In this document: piece after piece, positions 14,811 through 21,336 of the stretch
Layout: each line of letters opens with the position of its first letter
Position numbering within the stretch: the first letter of the stretch is position 1
Origin: a virus
Direction: 5' to 3' (one strand)
Length of the DNA stretch: 30,514 nt
Virus record (IMG/VR): IMGVR_UViG_3300030389_001300
Span: 1-30,514 of that record
Notes under the pieces: model-generated
Seen by the model: the letters and a program-made list of their open reading frames with translations, nothing else
What the model was told of the DNA's origin: nothing
Databases searched by the model: none
Translations under genes and position numbers: made by a program

Positions 14811-15215
14811 GTGAAAAAACCTAAACGCAAAACACTCATCAACAAACTAGACAGGATATTTTCAGAATATATAAGAAAGAGGGATGCAGATAAAAAAGGT
14901 TTTGTTAAATGTATAACATCTGGTAAGAAATATCACTATACAGAAGTAGATGCAGGACATTTCATATCTCGTAAAGAGATGTCTACTAGGTGGAACGAGG
15001 ACAATGTATATGCACAGTCAAGGTACGATAACAGATATAGGTATGGTAGGCAGTATGAATATTCTTTAGCTTTAGAAAAGAAAAAAAAAGGTTTACCTAA
15101 ACATCTATACAAACTATCTAAAGAAACAGTAAAGTATAGCATTGCAGACCTACAAGAGCTAATAGATAAATACAAAAAAAAACTTGATATTGAGAATAAA
15201 AGATTATCTTTGTGA
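14811..15215 (+). CDS. NinG-like recombination protein with degraded zinc site
   Basis: A 134-residue protein starting at GTG 14811. An in-frame TTG at 14763 would add hydrophobic residues read from the pyrimidine tract and is rejected. The pattern LDRIFSEYIRKRDAD, CITSGKKYHY, DAGHFISRKEMSTRWNEDNV, YEYSLAL matches phage NinG (Rap-like), which processes recombination junctions. NinG proteins usually have CxxCGK and QCxxCN zinc ligands; here these read C34-I-T-S37 and QS70RYD73N, so three of four cysteines are gone. Histidine in AGHF is kept. The N-terminal domain of longer NinG proteins is also absent. It is followed by two hairpins. Confidence 0.72.
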   Translation: MKKPKRKTLINKLDRIFSEYIRKRDADKKGFVKCITSGKKYHYTEVDAGHFISRKEMSTRWNEDNVYAQSRYDNRYRYGRQYEYSLALEKKKKGLPKHLYKLSKETVKYSIADLQELIDKYKKKLDIENKRLSL

Positions 15216-15217
15216 TC

Positions 15218-15235
15218 CTTACCAACTTCGGTAAG
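15218..15235 (+). terminator. Hairpin after the NinG-like gene
   Basis: CTTACC/GGTAAG with loop AACTTC, followed by AGTTTTGTTTTT. The stem is short (6 bp) and the T run is broken, so it is a weak terminator or an RNA end-stabilising hairpin. A stronger one follows. Confidence 0.5.
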
Positions 15236-15247
15236 AGTTTTGTTTTT

Positions 15248-15281
15248 AAAGGGGGGGATTAATTTTCTCCTCTTTTTTTTT
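15248..15281 (+). terminator. Intrinsic terminator before the early gene block
   Basis: An 11-bp stem (15248-15258 with 15265-15275, three G-U pairs, seven G in a row on the left arm) with a 6-base loop is followed by T residues to 15281. The promoter -33 element for the early block overlaps its T run. Confidence 0.82.
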
Positions 15282-15309
15282 GGATATTAACAATTTATAA
15301 TTATCTTTG
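15279..15309 (+). promoter_or_regulatory. Host-type promoter for the early gene block
   Basis: TTTG at 15279-15282, 19 bases, then TATCTTTG at 15302-15309. Both elements and the spacing fit the Bacteroidota primary sigma factor (-33 TTTG, -7 TAnnTTTG). The first ATG is at 15326. It begins right after a terminator. Confidence 0.72.
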
Positions 15310-15325
15310 AGTAAAACAAAACAGA

Positions 15326-15562
15326 ATGGTAAGATACAATCAAGAATCAAACATATACGATACAATCTACGAACATAGATATATAACTATAGAGTATGAC
15401 TTTACAACATCAGAACTTGACCATTTTTCTGGAACAGGAACTTTTGATGGAGTAACTATTAATCGTATTTTGGAGGATAACATAGACATCACAAACAATT
15501 TTACAAAAGAAGATTTAAAATTTTTAAGAAATAGAATCTTTAAAGACATAATGAATAAATAA
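15326..15562 (+). CDS. First early gene, unknown function (78 aa)
   Basis: A 78-residue protein, acidic and with mixed strands and helix: a beta part (YITIEYDFTTSELDHFSGTGTF, GVTINRILEDNIDI) and a C-terminal helix (KEDLKFLRNRIFKDIMNK). It is the first gene after the host-type promoter, where phages often place host-takeover genes, but no motif identifies it. It ends one base before the next start codon. Confidence 0.65.
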   Translation: MVRYNQESNIYDTIYEHRYITIEYDFTTSELDHFSGTGTFDGVTINRILEDNIDITNNFTKEDLKFLRNRIFKDIMNK

Positions 15563-15563
15563 T

Positions 15564-15737
15564 ATGGACTACAAACAAAAAGCAAAACAATTAGAAAAAG
15601 ATAAAAGAGCTTTATTAAGACAGTTACGAAGTCTGCAAAGAAACATAAGAGAGTATGATCAGACTATTTTAAATAGGATCATTGAAAATAAAAATATTAA
15701 ATTAGAAGAATATAAAGACAAAAATTTAAAAAGATGA
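15564..15737 (+). CDS. Small Lys/Arg-rich helical protein (57 aa)
   Basis: ATG 15564 to TGA 15735-15737. It is strongly charged and helical (KQKAKQLEKDKRALLRQLRS; RNIREYDQTILNRIIENKN), with coiled-coil character. It overlaps the next gene by four bases (ATGA), so it is coupled to it. Unknown function. Confidence 0.68.
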   Translation: MDYKQKAKQLEKDKRALLRQLRSLQRNIREYDQTILNRIIENKNIKLEEYKDKNLKR

Positions 15738-16132
15738 GTTACAACGCACAAATTAAAGAAATACACAAACTTGATATATTGCCTTTTGGAAAAAAAAATG
15801 ACATATACACCTATAAAGTTATTACAACACAACATACAGGTTTGTTTTATACTGACAATCTAAAGATTTCAAAGGGTGATCTTATACGTTATGAACTTAA
15901 AGAGCAAAAAAATAAAGAATGGCAAATAGTCATACCAAAAGATAAAAATAAAAAACCTATGTATAGCAACTATACAAAACAAGAACAATCAGTTGCTAGA
16001 CTAGATACAGGGAGAAGTATTTTACTACAGGTAGCTTTTAAAGAAGCATCACAGGCATATATTGCAGGTAAAATATCTCAAGATGAAGTGGAGACATTAA
16101 CAAATAAATACTTTAATATAATAGACAAATAA
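15734..16132 (+). CDS. Possible single-stranded DNA-binding-like protein
   Basis: A 132-residue protein. The first ~75 residues are beta-rich (YTYKVITTQHTGLFYTDNLK, GDLIRYELKEQKNKEWQIVI), consistent with a small OB-like fold. The last ~45 form helices (ARLDTGRSILLQVAFKEASQAYIA, QDEVETLTNKYF) similar to a helical tail I recall in phage DNA-replication accessory proteins. It lies just before a DUF3127-type protein. The DNA-binding role is inferred and weak. Confidence 0.5.
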   Translation: MSYNAQIKEIHKLDILPFGKKNDIYTYKVITTQHTGLFYTDNLKISKGDLIRYELKEQKNKEWQIVIPKDKNKKPMYSNYTKQEQSVARLDTGRSILLQVAFKEASQAYIAGKISQDEVETLTNKYFNIIDK

Positions 16133-16133
16133 A

Positions 16134-16472
16134 ATGGAATTAACAGGAACAATATTACAAATAGGCACAACAAAAGAATACGGATCAAATGGTTTTAAAA
16201 AAAGAGATTTAATTTTATCTACAGATGAACAATATCCACAAAAGGTAAAGATAGAGTTTGTTCAGGATAAATGTCAAGTATTAGACAAATACAAAAAAGA
16301 TGATGGTGTAACAATCGGCATCAATATAAAAGGTAGAGAGTGGATAAACCAACACAACCAAAAGAAGTTCTTCAACTCTATACAGGGTTGGAAAATAGAA
16401 AAAGCAGAGCTGAAAAAAGAGTTACAATTAGCAGATCAAAACCAAGATAGAGAAGATGACTTTTCATTCTAA
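16134..16472 (+). CDS. DUF3127-type ssDNA-binding-like protein
   Basis: A 112-residue protein with the DUF3127 pattern: MELTGTILQIG, KKRDLILSTDEQYPQKVKIEFV, and GINIKGREWINQ. The fold is thought to be an OB fold. The C-terminus is very acidic and ends in EDDFSF, like the protein-binding tip of bacterial SSB. It would coat single-stranded DNA in phage replication and recruit partners through the tip. It starts one base after the upstream stop and overlaps the next gene by 17 bases. Confidence 0.75.
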   Translation: MELTGTILQIGTTKEYGSNGFKKRDLILSTDEQYPQKVKIEFVQDKCQVLDKYKKDDGVTIGINIKGREWINQHNQKKFFNSIQGWKIEKAELKKELQLADQNQDREDDFSF

Positions 16473-16713
16473 AGGATATGATGAGGAGTTTGGTAGTTAT
16501 AAGATAGTATCTAAAATAGAAACTCCAAAGTATTACGATGGTGCAAATGGTTACACTGCAAGAGAGGTAGTTGAGAACTTTGATTTAAACTATAATCTAG
16601 GAACTGCTTGTACTTATATACTAAGAGCCGGCAAAAAGCATCCAAGTCCGGCAGGCGACATACAGAAAGCAATCAATCACTTAAAATTTGAATTAGAAAA
16701 ACTATCTAAATAA
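16456..16713 (+). CDS. DUF3310-like small protein
   Basis: An 85-residue protein with PKYYDG, VVENFDLNYNLGTACTYILRAGKKH and DIQKAINHLKFELEKL, the core pattern of DUF3310, a family common in phages near replication genes and sometimes labelled nucleotide kinase on thin evidence. It overlaps the SSB-like gene by 17 bases, and its last base is the first of the helicase gene. Two CCGG sites lie close together within it (about 16624-16648), a G+C-rich patch in a low G+C region. Confidence 0.72.
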   Translation: MTFHSKGYDEEFGSYKIVSKIETPKYYDGANGYTAREVVENFDLNYNLGTACTYILRAGKKHPSPAGDIQKAINHLKFELEKLSK

Positions 16714-17624
16714 TGCTTATAAACTTTGAAGATCATTTAGAAAAACTTGAACTAATACGAACAGGCAAACTAAATGAAGCACCAAAGATAGGCATCGAAG
16801 AAATAGATAGTGTAATACGATTCAAAAGAAATCTTACTTGTTTTGCAGGACACGCAAACGTAGGTAAGACATCTGTTATTATATATTTTATGTTGCTATT
16901 TGCTATGAAACATAAGATAAAATTTTTGGTATTCAGCTCTGAAAACGAACCTCATTCTTTGATTAGAAGATTAATAGAGTTCAAATCTCAAAAACCAATA
17001 AACAAACTGTCAAAAGAAGAACTTGATAAACATACAGAGTTTGTATATGAACATTTTAAATTTATAGACTGCGAACAAAATTATGATTATTTAGATTTAC
17101 TATCTTTGTGTGAGGTGGTTATGCCACAGTATGATTTTGACTGTTTGATAATTGATCCGATAAACAGTTTGAGAAAGAATAAAGGAATGATGAAGTTCAG
17201 TAATGCTTTCGAATATTTGTATGAGTGTATGACAGACTTTAGAATATTTGTTAAAAAATACAATAAAGGTTTGTGGTTAGTGATGCACTCGGTTACTGAA
17301 AGTTTTAGAAAAAAATACAATAGCAATCACGAATACGCAGGACACCCTATACCTTTGGCTATGTCTGATGTAGAGGGTGGCAATGTTTTTGGTAATAGAA
17401 CAGATGATTTCTATACAATTCATAGGATGACCCAACACGAATCAAGATGGATTTATACAGAGCTTCATTGTAAGAAAATCAAAGATCACGACTTAGGATG
17501 TAAGCCAACACCTTTCGATAGTCCACTTATTCTAGAAAGCATTAAGAACAATGTCGGATACAAATTAGGAGACAAAGACATACACAGACCGAACATCATA
17601 GAACAATTAAAAATGCCATTTTGA
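16713..17624 (+). CDS. DnaB-like / RecA-fold replicative ATPase
   Basis: A 303-residue protein with a RecA-type core: Walker A GHANVGKT (46-53), FLVFSSENEP strand with Glu77, Walker B DCLIIDP (Asp148), and LWLVMHSVTE with His192 as a likely sensor. It lacks the N-terminal primase-binding domain of full DnaB helicases and is shorter (about 300 versus 450). It most likely unwinds phage DNA or acts as a loading ATPase. It is flanked by SSB-like and sigma-like genes and overlaps both. Confidence 0.78.
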   Translation: MLINFEDHLEKLELIRTGKLNEAPKIGIEEIDSVIRFKRNLTCFAGHANVGKTSVIIYFMLLFAMKHKIKFLVFSSENEPHSLIRRLIEFKSQKPINKLSKEELDKHTEFVYEHFKFIDCEQNYDYLDLLSLCEVVMPQYDFDCLIIDPINSLRKNKGMMKFSNAFEYLYECMTDFRIFVKKYNKGLWLVMHSVTESFRKKYNSNHEYAGHPIPLAMSDVEGGNVFGNRTDDFYTIHRMTQHESRWIYTELHCKKIKDHDLGCKPTPFDSPLILESIKNNVGYKLGDKDIHRPNIIEQLKMPF

Positions 17625-18100
17625 AAACACAAGTAGAGATAGCATACGAAAGACACGAAAAGTGGATGGAGATCACAAGAAGTTTTGGTGGTTTGAGAGA
17701 AACAGAAGTTGAGGATATAGTGCAAGAACTATACCTTTTGCTAATAAAAAATACACAAAAAGGTATTGACTTCAGTTATGGAGATTGCGATATTAACTAC
17801 TACTACATTTTCAAAATATTGAGAGGTTTGTATGTTGACCTGTTACGAAAGAAAATGAAAGTAACTTACACGACTTTAGAGAATATACAAATAGAAGATG
17901 AGGGTACAGTAAACTATGATGAAGTGTATGCAAAGATACAACAAGCTCTTAAAGAAATTTACTGGTACGATGCAAAGGTATATGATATTGTAAGTGGTGG
18001 AGAAAGCATAAGTGAACTATCAAGAAAAAGTCAAATAAGTTATTACTCACTTTATAATACTTTCAGAAATGTAAAGAAAAAACTAAAAGAACTTATATGA
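17621..18100 (+). CDS. Phage sigma70-like factor
   Basis: A 159-residue protein starting with TTG 17621 inside the helicase stop. The start fits the family beginning (RHEKWMEITRSFGG) better than the internal ATG. Residues about 8-80 resemble sigma region 2 (EDIVQELYLLLI, YYYIFKILRGLYVDLLRKK). Residues 105-158 resemble region 4 with a helix-turn-helix (GESISELSRKSQISYYSLYNTF). Such proteins in flavobacterial phages are annotated as sigma factors. It could direct host RNA polymerase to the CAAAA/CGATATATA motifs before the structural genes; that link is inferred. It overlaps the methylase by four bases. Confidence 0.7.
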   Translation: MKTQVEIAYERHEKWMEITRSFGGLRETEVEDIVQELYLLLIKNTQKGIDFSYGDCDINYYYIFKILRGLYVDLLRKKMKVTYTTLENIQIEDEGTVNYDEVYAKIQQALKEIYWYDAKVYDIVSGGESISELSRKSQISYYSLYNTFRNVKKKLKELI

Positions 18101-18531
18101 AAAACAGAAACTTAATTCATAGTGATAATTGGCAAACACCCAAAGAGTTGTACGATAAATTAAATAAAGAGTTTAATTTTAAGTTTGATCCGTGTCCAAT
18201 AAACCACAACACAGATAATTGGAACGGACTTGAAGTAGAATGGAAAGAAAGAAACTTTATTAATCCACCTTATAGCAGAAAACTAAAAGAACAATTTGTA
18301 AAAAAAGCAATACAAGAAAGTAAGAAAGGTAAATTATGTGTTCTACTTTTACCTGTATCTACAAGCACAAAATTATTTCACGACTTTATTTTACCAAATA
18401 AAAAAGAAATAAGATTTTTAAAAGGTCGAGTGAAATTTGTTGGTTACAATACTTTTGGAGATAAAGTAACAAACAAAGCAGGTATGCACGACAGTATGAT
18501 AGTAATATTAAACGATGAGATTAGGAGATAA
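18097..18531 (+). CDS. Phage DNA N6-adenine methyltransferase (Dam-like)
   Basis: A 144-residue protein of the phage Dam type (PF05869-like): DNWQTPKELYDKLNKEF (10-26), FDPCP (30-34, cofactor-side motif) and NFINPPYSR with the catalytic NPPY at 56-59. It methylates adenine, usually in GATC; the target here is not shown. Probable roles are protection from host nucleases or timing of replication/packaging. There is no partner endonuclease nearby apart from the PD-(D/E)XK-like protein at 18865. It starts within the sigma-like gene. Confidence 0.85.
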   Translation: MKNRNLIHSDNWQTPKELYDKLNKEFNFKFDPCPINHNTDNWNGLEVEWKERNFINPPYSRKLKEQFVKKAIQESKKGKLCVLLLPVSTSTKLFHDFILPNKKEIRFLKGRVKFVGYNTFGDKVTNKAGMHDSMIVILNDEIRR

Positions 18532-18721
18532 ATTAGAATACATAATAAACATCATTACATTTGGTAAAGGCAAAGATATAGCACAATGGATCGCAATAAA
18601 ATTAGGATATGAAGATTGTGGGTGTGATGATAGAAAAAATTGGTTAAATGGAATCACAAGAACTAGAACAAAAACTAAACAAAGAAGAATATCAAAAGTG
18701 GACAAAATTCAAAGGAATTAA
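18515..18721 (+). CDS. Small CGC-motif protein (68 aa)
   Basis: A small protein with MRLGDKLEYIINIITFGKG, then EDCGCDDRKNWLN. The CGCxxRKxxLN motif is typical of a short family I recall in Bacteroidota phages, with no known role. The part after the motif (GITRTRTKTKQRRIS...) is basic and encoded in the overlap with the next gene, which begins 74 bases before this stop. It overlaps the methylase by 17 bases. Confidence 0.62.
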   Translation: MRLGDKLEYIINIITFGKGKDIAQWIAIKLGYEDCGCDDRKNWLNGITRTRTKTKQRRISKVDKIQRN

Positions 18722-18887
18722 AAGCAGTCAGATTAACAAACAAGAACAAGAGCTGATTGCATCTTTACATTCTAAATATTTTTACCATAATTTCTATCTG
18801 CCCTGTGGATGTTCCCCAAGAACTTGGAATCAATGGATAGCAGACATAAATAAATTATACGCAGGTGGGTTTAGAGACAATACATAG
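18648..18887 (+). CDS. Small conserved phage protein (79 aa)
   Basis: A 79-residue protein: a charged N-terminal half (LEQKLNKEEYQKWTKFKGI) and a C-terminal half with HSKYFYHNFYLPCGCSPRTW and QWIADINKLYA. A CxC-x(2-3)-TW pattern with W-x-x-(D/E)-(I/L)-N occurs in small Bacteroidota phage proteins. It overlaps the previous gene by 74 bases in a different frame, a long overlap for this compact genome. No function can be named. Confidence 0.6.
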   Translation: MESQELEQKLNKEEYQKWTKFKGIKSSQINKQEQELIASLHSKYFYHNFYLPCGCSPRTWNQWIADINKLYAGGFRDNT

Positions 18888-19278
18888 GTTTGAAAAGATA
18901 GTAGTAAAGTTCTTAAATGAGTTTGAGGATTGGAACTTGAAATGGTCAGAGGGTAAGTTTGAACATTATGATGCATCAGGCACGACACCTAAAGGACATC
19001 AATGCGTTATGGAGATGAAGTTTAGAAACAAATACTATAAAGAAAAGTTATTAGAAAAATACAAGTATGATAAACTTATGGAGATGGATAGTGAGATTGT
19101 CAAGCTCTATTTTGTATCTGATCCCAAAGGCACTTATTTATATTGGATCAACTACTTAGATATGCCAGAGGTCAAAGAGTTATATTGTCCTGATACTACA
19201 TTATGGACAAAAAAGAAAAAACTAAAACAGGTGTATTTACTCACAGAAGATATGGCATCAATCGTACACAAAGAGTAG
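18865..19278 (+). CDS. PD-(D/E)XK-like nuclease-fold protein
   Basis: A 137-residue protein starting with GTG 18865, 23 bases inside the previous gene; no better start is near. It has Asp36 (FEHYDASG) followed by CVMEMKFRN with Glu50-x-Lys52, the D...ExK core of the PD-(D/E)XK nuclease fold. The rest includes VKLYFVSDPKGTYLYWIN, which suits the fold's later strands. It may cut DNA or resolve junctions in replication. As a methylase lies nearby, it could also form a restriction-like pair, but this is not supported by more than proximity. Confidence 0.55.
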   Translation: MGLETIHRFEKIVVKFLNEFEDWNLKWSEGKFEHYDASGTTPKGHQCVMEMKFRNKYYKEKLLEKYKYDKLMEMDSEIVKLYFVSDPKGTYLYWINYLDMPEVKELYCPDTTLWTKKKKLKQVYLLTEDMASIVHKE

Positions 19279-19285
19279 TTATTAG

Positions 19286-19316
19286 ATATTGTCAACTATT
19301 TTTTGTATATTGTCAA
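19286..19316. repeat. 10-base direct repeats before a small ORF
   Basis: ATATTGTCAA occurs at 19286-19295 and again at 19307-19316, exactly 21 bases apart, about two turns of DNA. They lie in the only gap (50 bases) in this part of the early block, right before the ATG at 19329. Equal face spacing suggests paired protein-binding sites. The T/A-rich core (TTTTTTGTATATTG) also slightly resembles a -7 region. Confidence 0.8.
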
Positions 19317-19328
19317 TAAAAAAACATT

Positions 19329-19493
19329 ATGGCAAAGAATAATCATTTTCCAATAGAAAATAAAGTTACAAATGATTGTAGAAAAAAAATACAAGAAGAA
19401 AAGGTAATTGAATTTTTGAAAGAGAACAGAATAATATTAGCACAACTTGGATATGAGATCACAAAAAAACAAGTATCTGACATATCTGAATGA
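19329..19493 (+). CDS. Small charged protein after the direct repeats (54 aa)
   Basis: ATG 19329 to TGA 19491-19493. It is helical and charged (RKKIQEEKVIEFLKENRII, LGYEITKKQVSDISE), without a recognisable motif. The gap upstream carries the ATATTGTCAA repeats, so the gene may be separately controlled. It is followed 43 bases later by the start of a small membrane protein. Confidence 0.6.
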   Translation: MAKNNHFPIENKVTNDCRKKIQEEKVIEFLKENRIILAQLGYEITKKQVSDISE

Positions 19494-19536
19494 TAATTAT
19501 TTCTACGAGATTGGATATATAAAAAAAGAAAGCAAT

Positions 19537-19671
19537 ATGAAAAAACAATACAGAAGCAATCAGGGCAGAAGTCCTGAAAAAGAAGAACAAACATATCAAA
19601 CACTTAAACTTGCATTTATACTATTTGTTGTATCAATGAGTGCGTATTTATTTATGAGCTTATGGATATAA
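19537..19671 (+). CDS. Small membrane protein (44 aa)
   Basis: ATG 19537 is chosen over an in-frame TTG at 19447, which would read back through the previous gene. The first half is polar and basic (MKKQYRSNQGRSPEKEE) and the second half is one membrane segment (LKLAFILFVVSMSAYLFM). A single-pass protein of this size in an early block might interfere with host envelope or defence proteins, but nothing identifies it. It overlaps the next gene by 10 bases. Confidence 0.55.
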   Translation: MKKQYRSNQGRSPEKEEQTYQTLKLAFILFVVSMSAYLFMSLWI

Positions 19672-19913
19672 AAGAAAAGCAAGAGTTTGAATTGGCATTT
19701 AATTATATAGGTCAAGCGATGGCAAATGCTTTTGAAAAAGCAAGTCCAGAAAGAAAAAAACAGATTGGTTTGTTTATAAGTTGTATTAACAAGATGTATA
19801 AGTACACCAATAGTATAGAAACAGAATTAATATTAAAACAAACAAATAATGATACAACTTTTGGACGGAAGAAATTACTCCAAGAAAGAATTGCTCAAAA
19901 AAATGGTAGATGA
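19662..19913 (+). CDS. Small helical protein, unknown function (83 aa)
   Basis: A helical, charged protein (MDIKEKQEFELAFNYIGQAM, FEKASPERKKQIGLFISC). The last ~20 residues (TFGRKKLLQERIAQKNGR) are encoded where it overlaps the next gene by 65 bases. No motif is recognised. It shares the early block with DNA-processing genes. Confidence 0.58.
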   Translation: MDIKEKQEFELAFNYIGQAMANAFEKASPERKKQIGLFISCINKMYKYTNSIETELILKQTNNDTTFGRKKLLQERIAQKNGR

Positions 19914-20619
19914 TAAATTCTACTATGGAGAACTAAACAAATTAGCATTGAGCAGTTCATCACTCAAACTGTTACTATCAAGTCCAAAGACTTACAAGTA
20001 TGTTACAGAATATGGTAGTCCAGAAACACAACCATTGAGAGATGGTCGTTTGGTACATCAGGCGATCCTAGAGCCACAAAAATTTAGTGAACAGATATTT
20101 GTAAATGTATCTTCCAAGAATACAAAAACATACAAAGAAGCTAGAGAAAAATATGGAGAGGTATATACAAGACTTGAAAAAGAAAACGCAGAGAAAATAG
20201 CAGATGCTTTTTTTAAGAATGAACACGCAATGAAACACATCACAGATTGTGATTTTGAAGTATCTGCAATAGGTACAATACAAGGTTATCCATTCAGAGG
20301 TAAAGCAGATGTGTTGAAAAAAGATGGCATCGTAGACATCAAGACCACAACAGGTGGGGTAAAAAACTTTTATCATTCAGCAAAGAAATATTCTTACGAT
20401 GTTCAGTGTTATATATATTGTCAGCTCTTTGATGTAACATATTTAGACTTCAAGTTTGTAGTTATAGACAAAGGATCATTAGACATTGGGGTTTGGAACT
20501 GTTCGGAGGAGTTCTATTTGGAAGGGGAACGAAAAACAAAAGAAGCAATACAAATATTTGAAAAGTTCTTTATAGAAGGACAAGACATAGATAATTATAT
20601 AATAGAAGGAATATTATGA
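19849..20619 (+). CDS. RecB-like PD-(D/E)XK exonuclease
   Basis: A 256-residue protein of the phage PDDEXK group (DUF3799-like). It has ALSSSSLKLLLSSPKTYKY (33-51), RDGRLVHQAIL with His70, FRGKADVL with Asp154, GIVDIKTT with Asp163-x-Lys165, and YDVQCYIYCQLF with Gln186 and Tyr190. These are the ordered motifs of RecB-type nucleases, which degrade or process DNA ends for recombination. ATG 19849 gives the family-like beginning; it overlaps the previous gene by 65 bases. No annealing partner (Erf, RecT) is visible. It is coupled by a 4-base overlap to the DnaA-like gene. Confidence 0.78.
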   Translation: MIQLLDGRNYSKKELLKKMVDDKFYYGELNKLALSSSSLKLLLSSPKTYKYVTEYGSPETQPLRDGRLVHQAILEPQKFSEQIFVNVSSKNTKTYKEAREKYGEVYTRLEKENAEKIADAFFKNEHAMKHITDCDFEVSAIGTIQGYPFRGKADVLKKDGIVDIKTTTGGVKNFYHSAKKYSYDVQCYIYCQLFDVTYLDFKFVVIDKGSLDIGVWNCSEEFYLEGERKTKEAIQIFEKFFIEGQDIDNYIIEGIL

Positions 20620-21008
20620 CTAAAGCAGATAAGATAGCAAAAGAAATAAACAAAATAGCAAAGGTAGATGTATTCCAGAATACAAGAAAAAGAGAAGTAG
20701 TAGAGGCAAGATCATTACTATCATTCATACTATACAAATACGAAAAGATGACACTACAAGAAATAGGCAATCTATTCAAACAAAAGGGTAGATCAGGCAA
20801 TCACACAACAGTATTACATTCCATCAAGAGCTTTGAAACTCATAAAAAATACAATAGTAGAATACAAGATTGGTTGTTAGACATCACACTCAAACTGAAA
20901 AACAATGATGCAAAGAAAGAGTTTATAAAACACAAGGTAAACTTTCTTAAAAATAAAGATGTAGATAAGATTGCAAAGCAAGTAGATAAAATGACACAAA
21001 ATAAATAG
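20616..21008 (+). CDS. DnaA domain IV-like DNA-binding protein
   Basis: A 130-residue protein whose residues about 17-77 match the C-terminal DNA-binding domain of bacterial DnaA: EARSLLSFILYKYEKMTLQEIG and GNHTTVLHSI (62-70), the motif that reads DNA in DnaA (DHTTVLHA). The ATPase domain is absent. It might bind a phage origin, or act as a decoy for host DnaA sites. The C-terminus is Lys-rich. It ends 74 bases before the terminase small subunit, and a phage-type promoter motif lies between. Confidence 0.8.
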   Translation: MTKADKIAKEINKIAKVDVFQNTRKREVVEARSLLSFILYKYEKMTLQEIGNLFKQKGRSGNHTTVLHSIKSFETHKKYNSRIQDWLLDITLKLKNNDAKKEFIKHKVNFLKNKDVDKIAKQVDKMTQNK

Positions 21009-21012
21009 TCAG

Positions 21013-21041
21013 CAAAAATTAATTAAATTTTACGATATATA
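21013..21041 (+). promoter_or_regulatory. Phage-type promoter motif, copy 5 (before terminase)
   Basis: CAAAA at 21013-21017, 15 bases, CGATATATA at 21033-21041. Unlike the other five, the gene start (21082) is 40 bases downstream, after an ATTAATTAATTAAT-type AT stretch; three bases after the motif stands ATA instead of ATG. It marks the shift from early to packaging genes. Confidence 0.58.
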
Positions 21042-21081
21042 GATATACAAAAGATTAATTAATTAATATTTTATTAATTCT

Positions 21082-21336
21082 ATGGATGGTAGAAAAAACA
21101 ATGGTGGACACTCAACAAAAGGCAGAGCAGGTAGAAAACCAAAGGCACAAGAAAAAGACCTTATTGAAAAACTTGATCTTATAATTAATAATGAGGAAGT
21201 TATTAAGAAACTCAAGGTATTGATAGACAAAGGAGATATGAGAGCTTTGAATTTATATATGGGTTATAGGTACGGCAAACCAAAAGAAACCAAAGACATA
21301 CATATCAACGAAGATGTACCATTATTTATTGATTGA
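21082..21336 (+). CDS. Terminase small subunit-like protein
   Basis: An 84-residue protein with a basic, Gly-rich start (MDGRKNNGGHSTKGRAGRKPKA), a helical core (KDLIEKLDLIINNEEVIKKL) and ALNLYMGYRYGKPKE. This is the pattern of small terminase-type proteins seen right before the large subunit in Bacteroidota phages. It would recognise phage DNA for packaging. Its TGA overlaps the ATG of the large subunit (TGATG). Confidence 0.72.
   Translation: MDGRKNNGGHSTKGRAGRKPKAQEKDLIEKLDLIINNEEVIKKLKVLIDKGDMRALNLYMGYRYGKPKETKDIHINEDVPLFID

Noticed and set aside
18097-19278. Restriction-modification pair (methylase plus PD-(D/E)XK protein)
   Set aside because: The genes are separated by two small ORFs, and the nuclease-like protein has no sign of a matching recognition domain; a solitary phage methylase is the simpler reading.
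19513-19536. GGATATATA before the 19537 ORF as another phage-type promoter
   Set aside because: First base differs, no CAAAA element at 19-20 bases upstream, and the gene start is 15 bases away.
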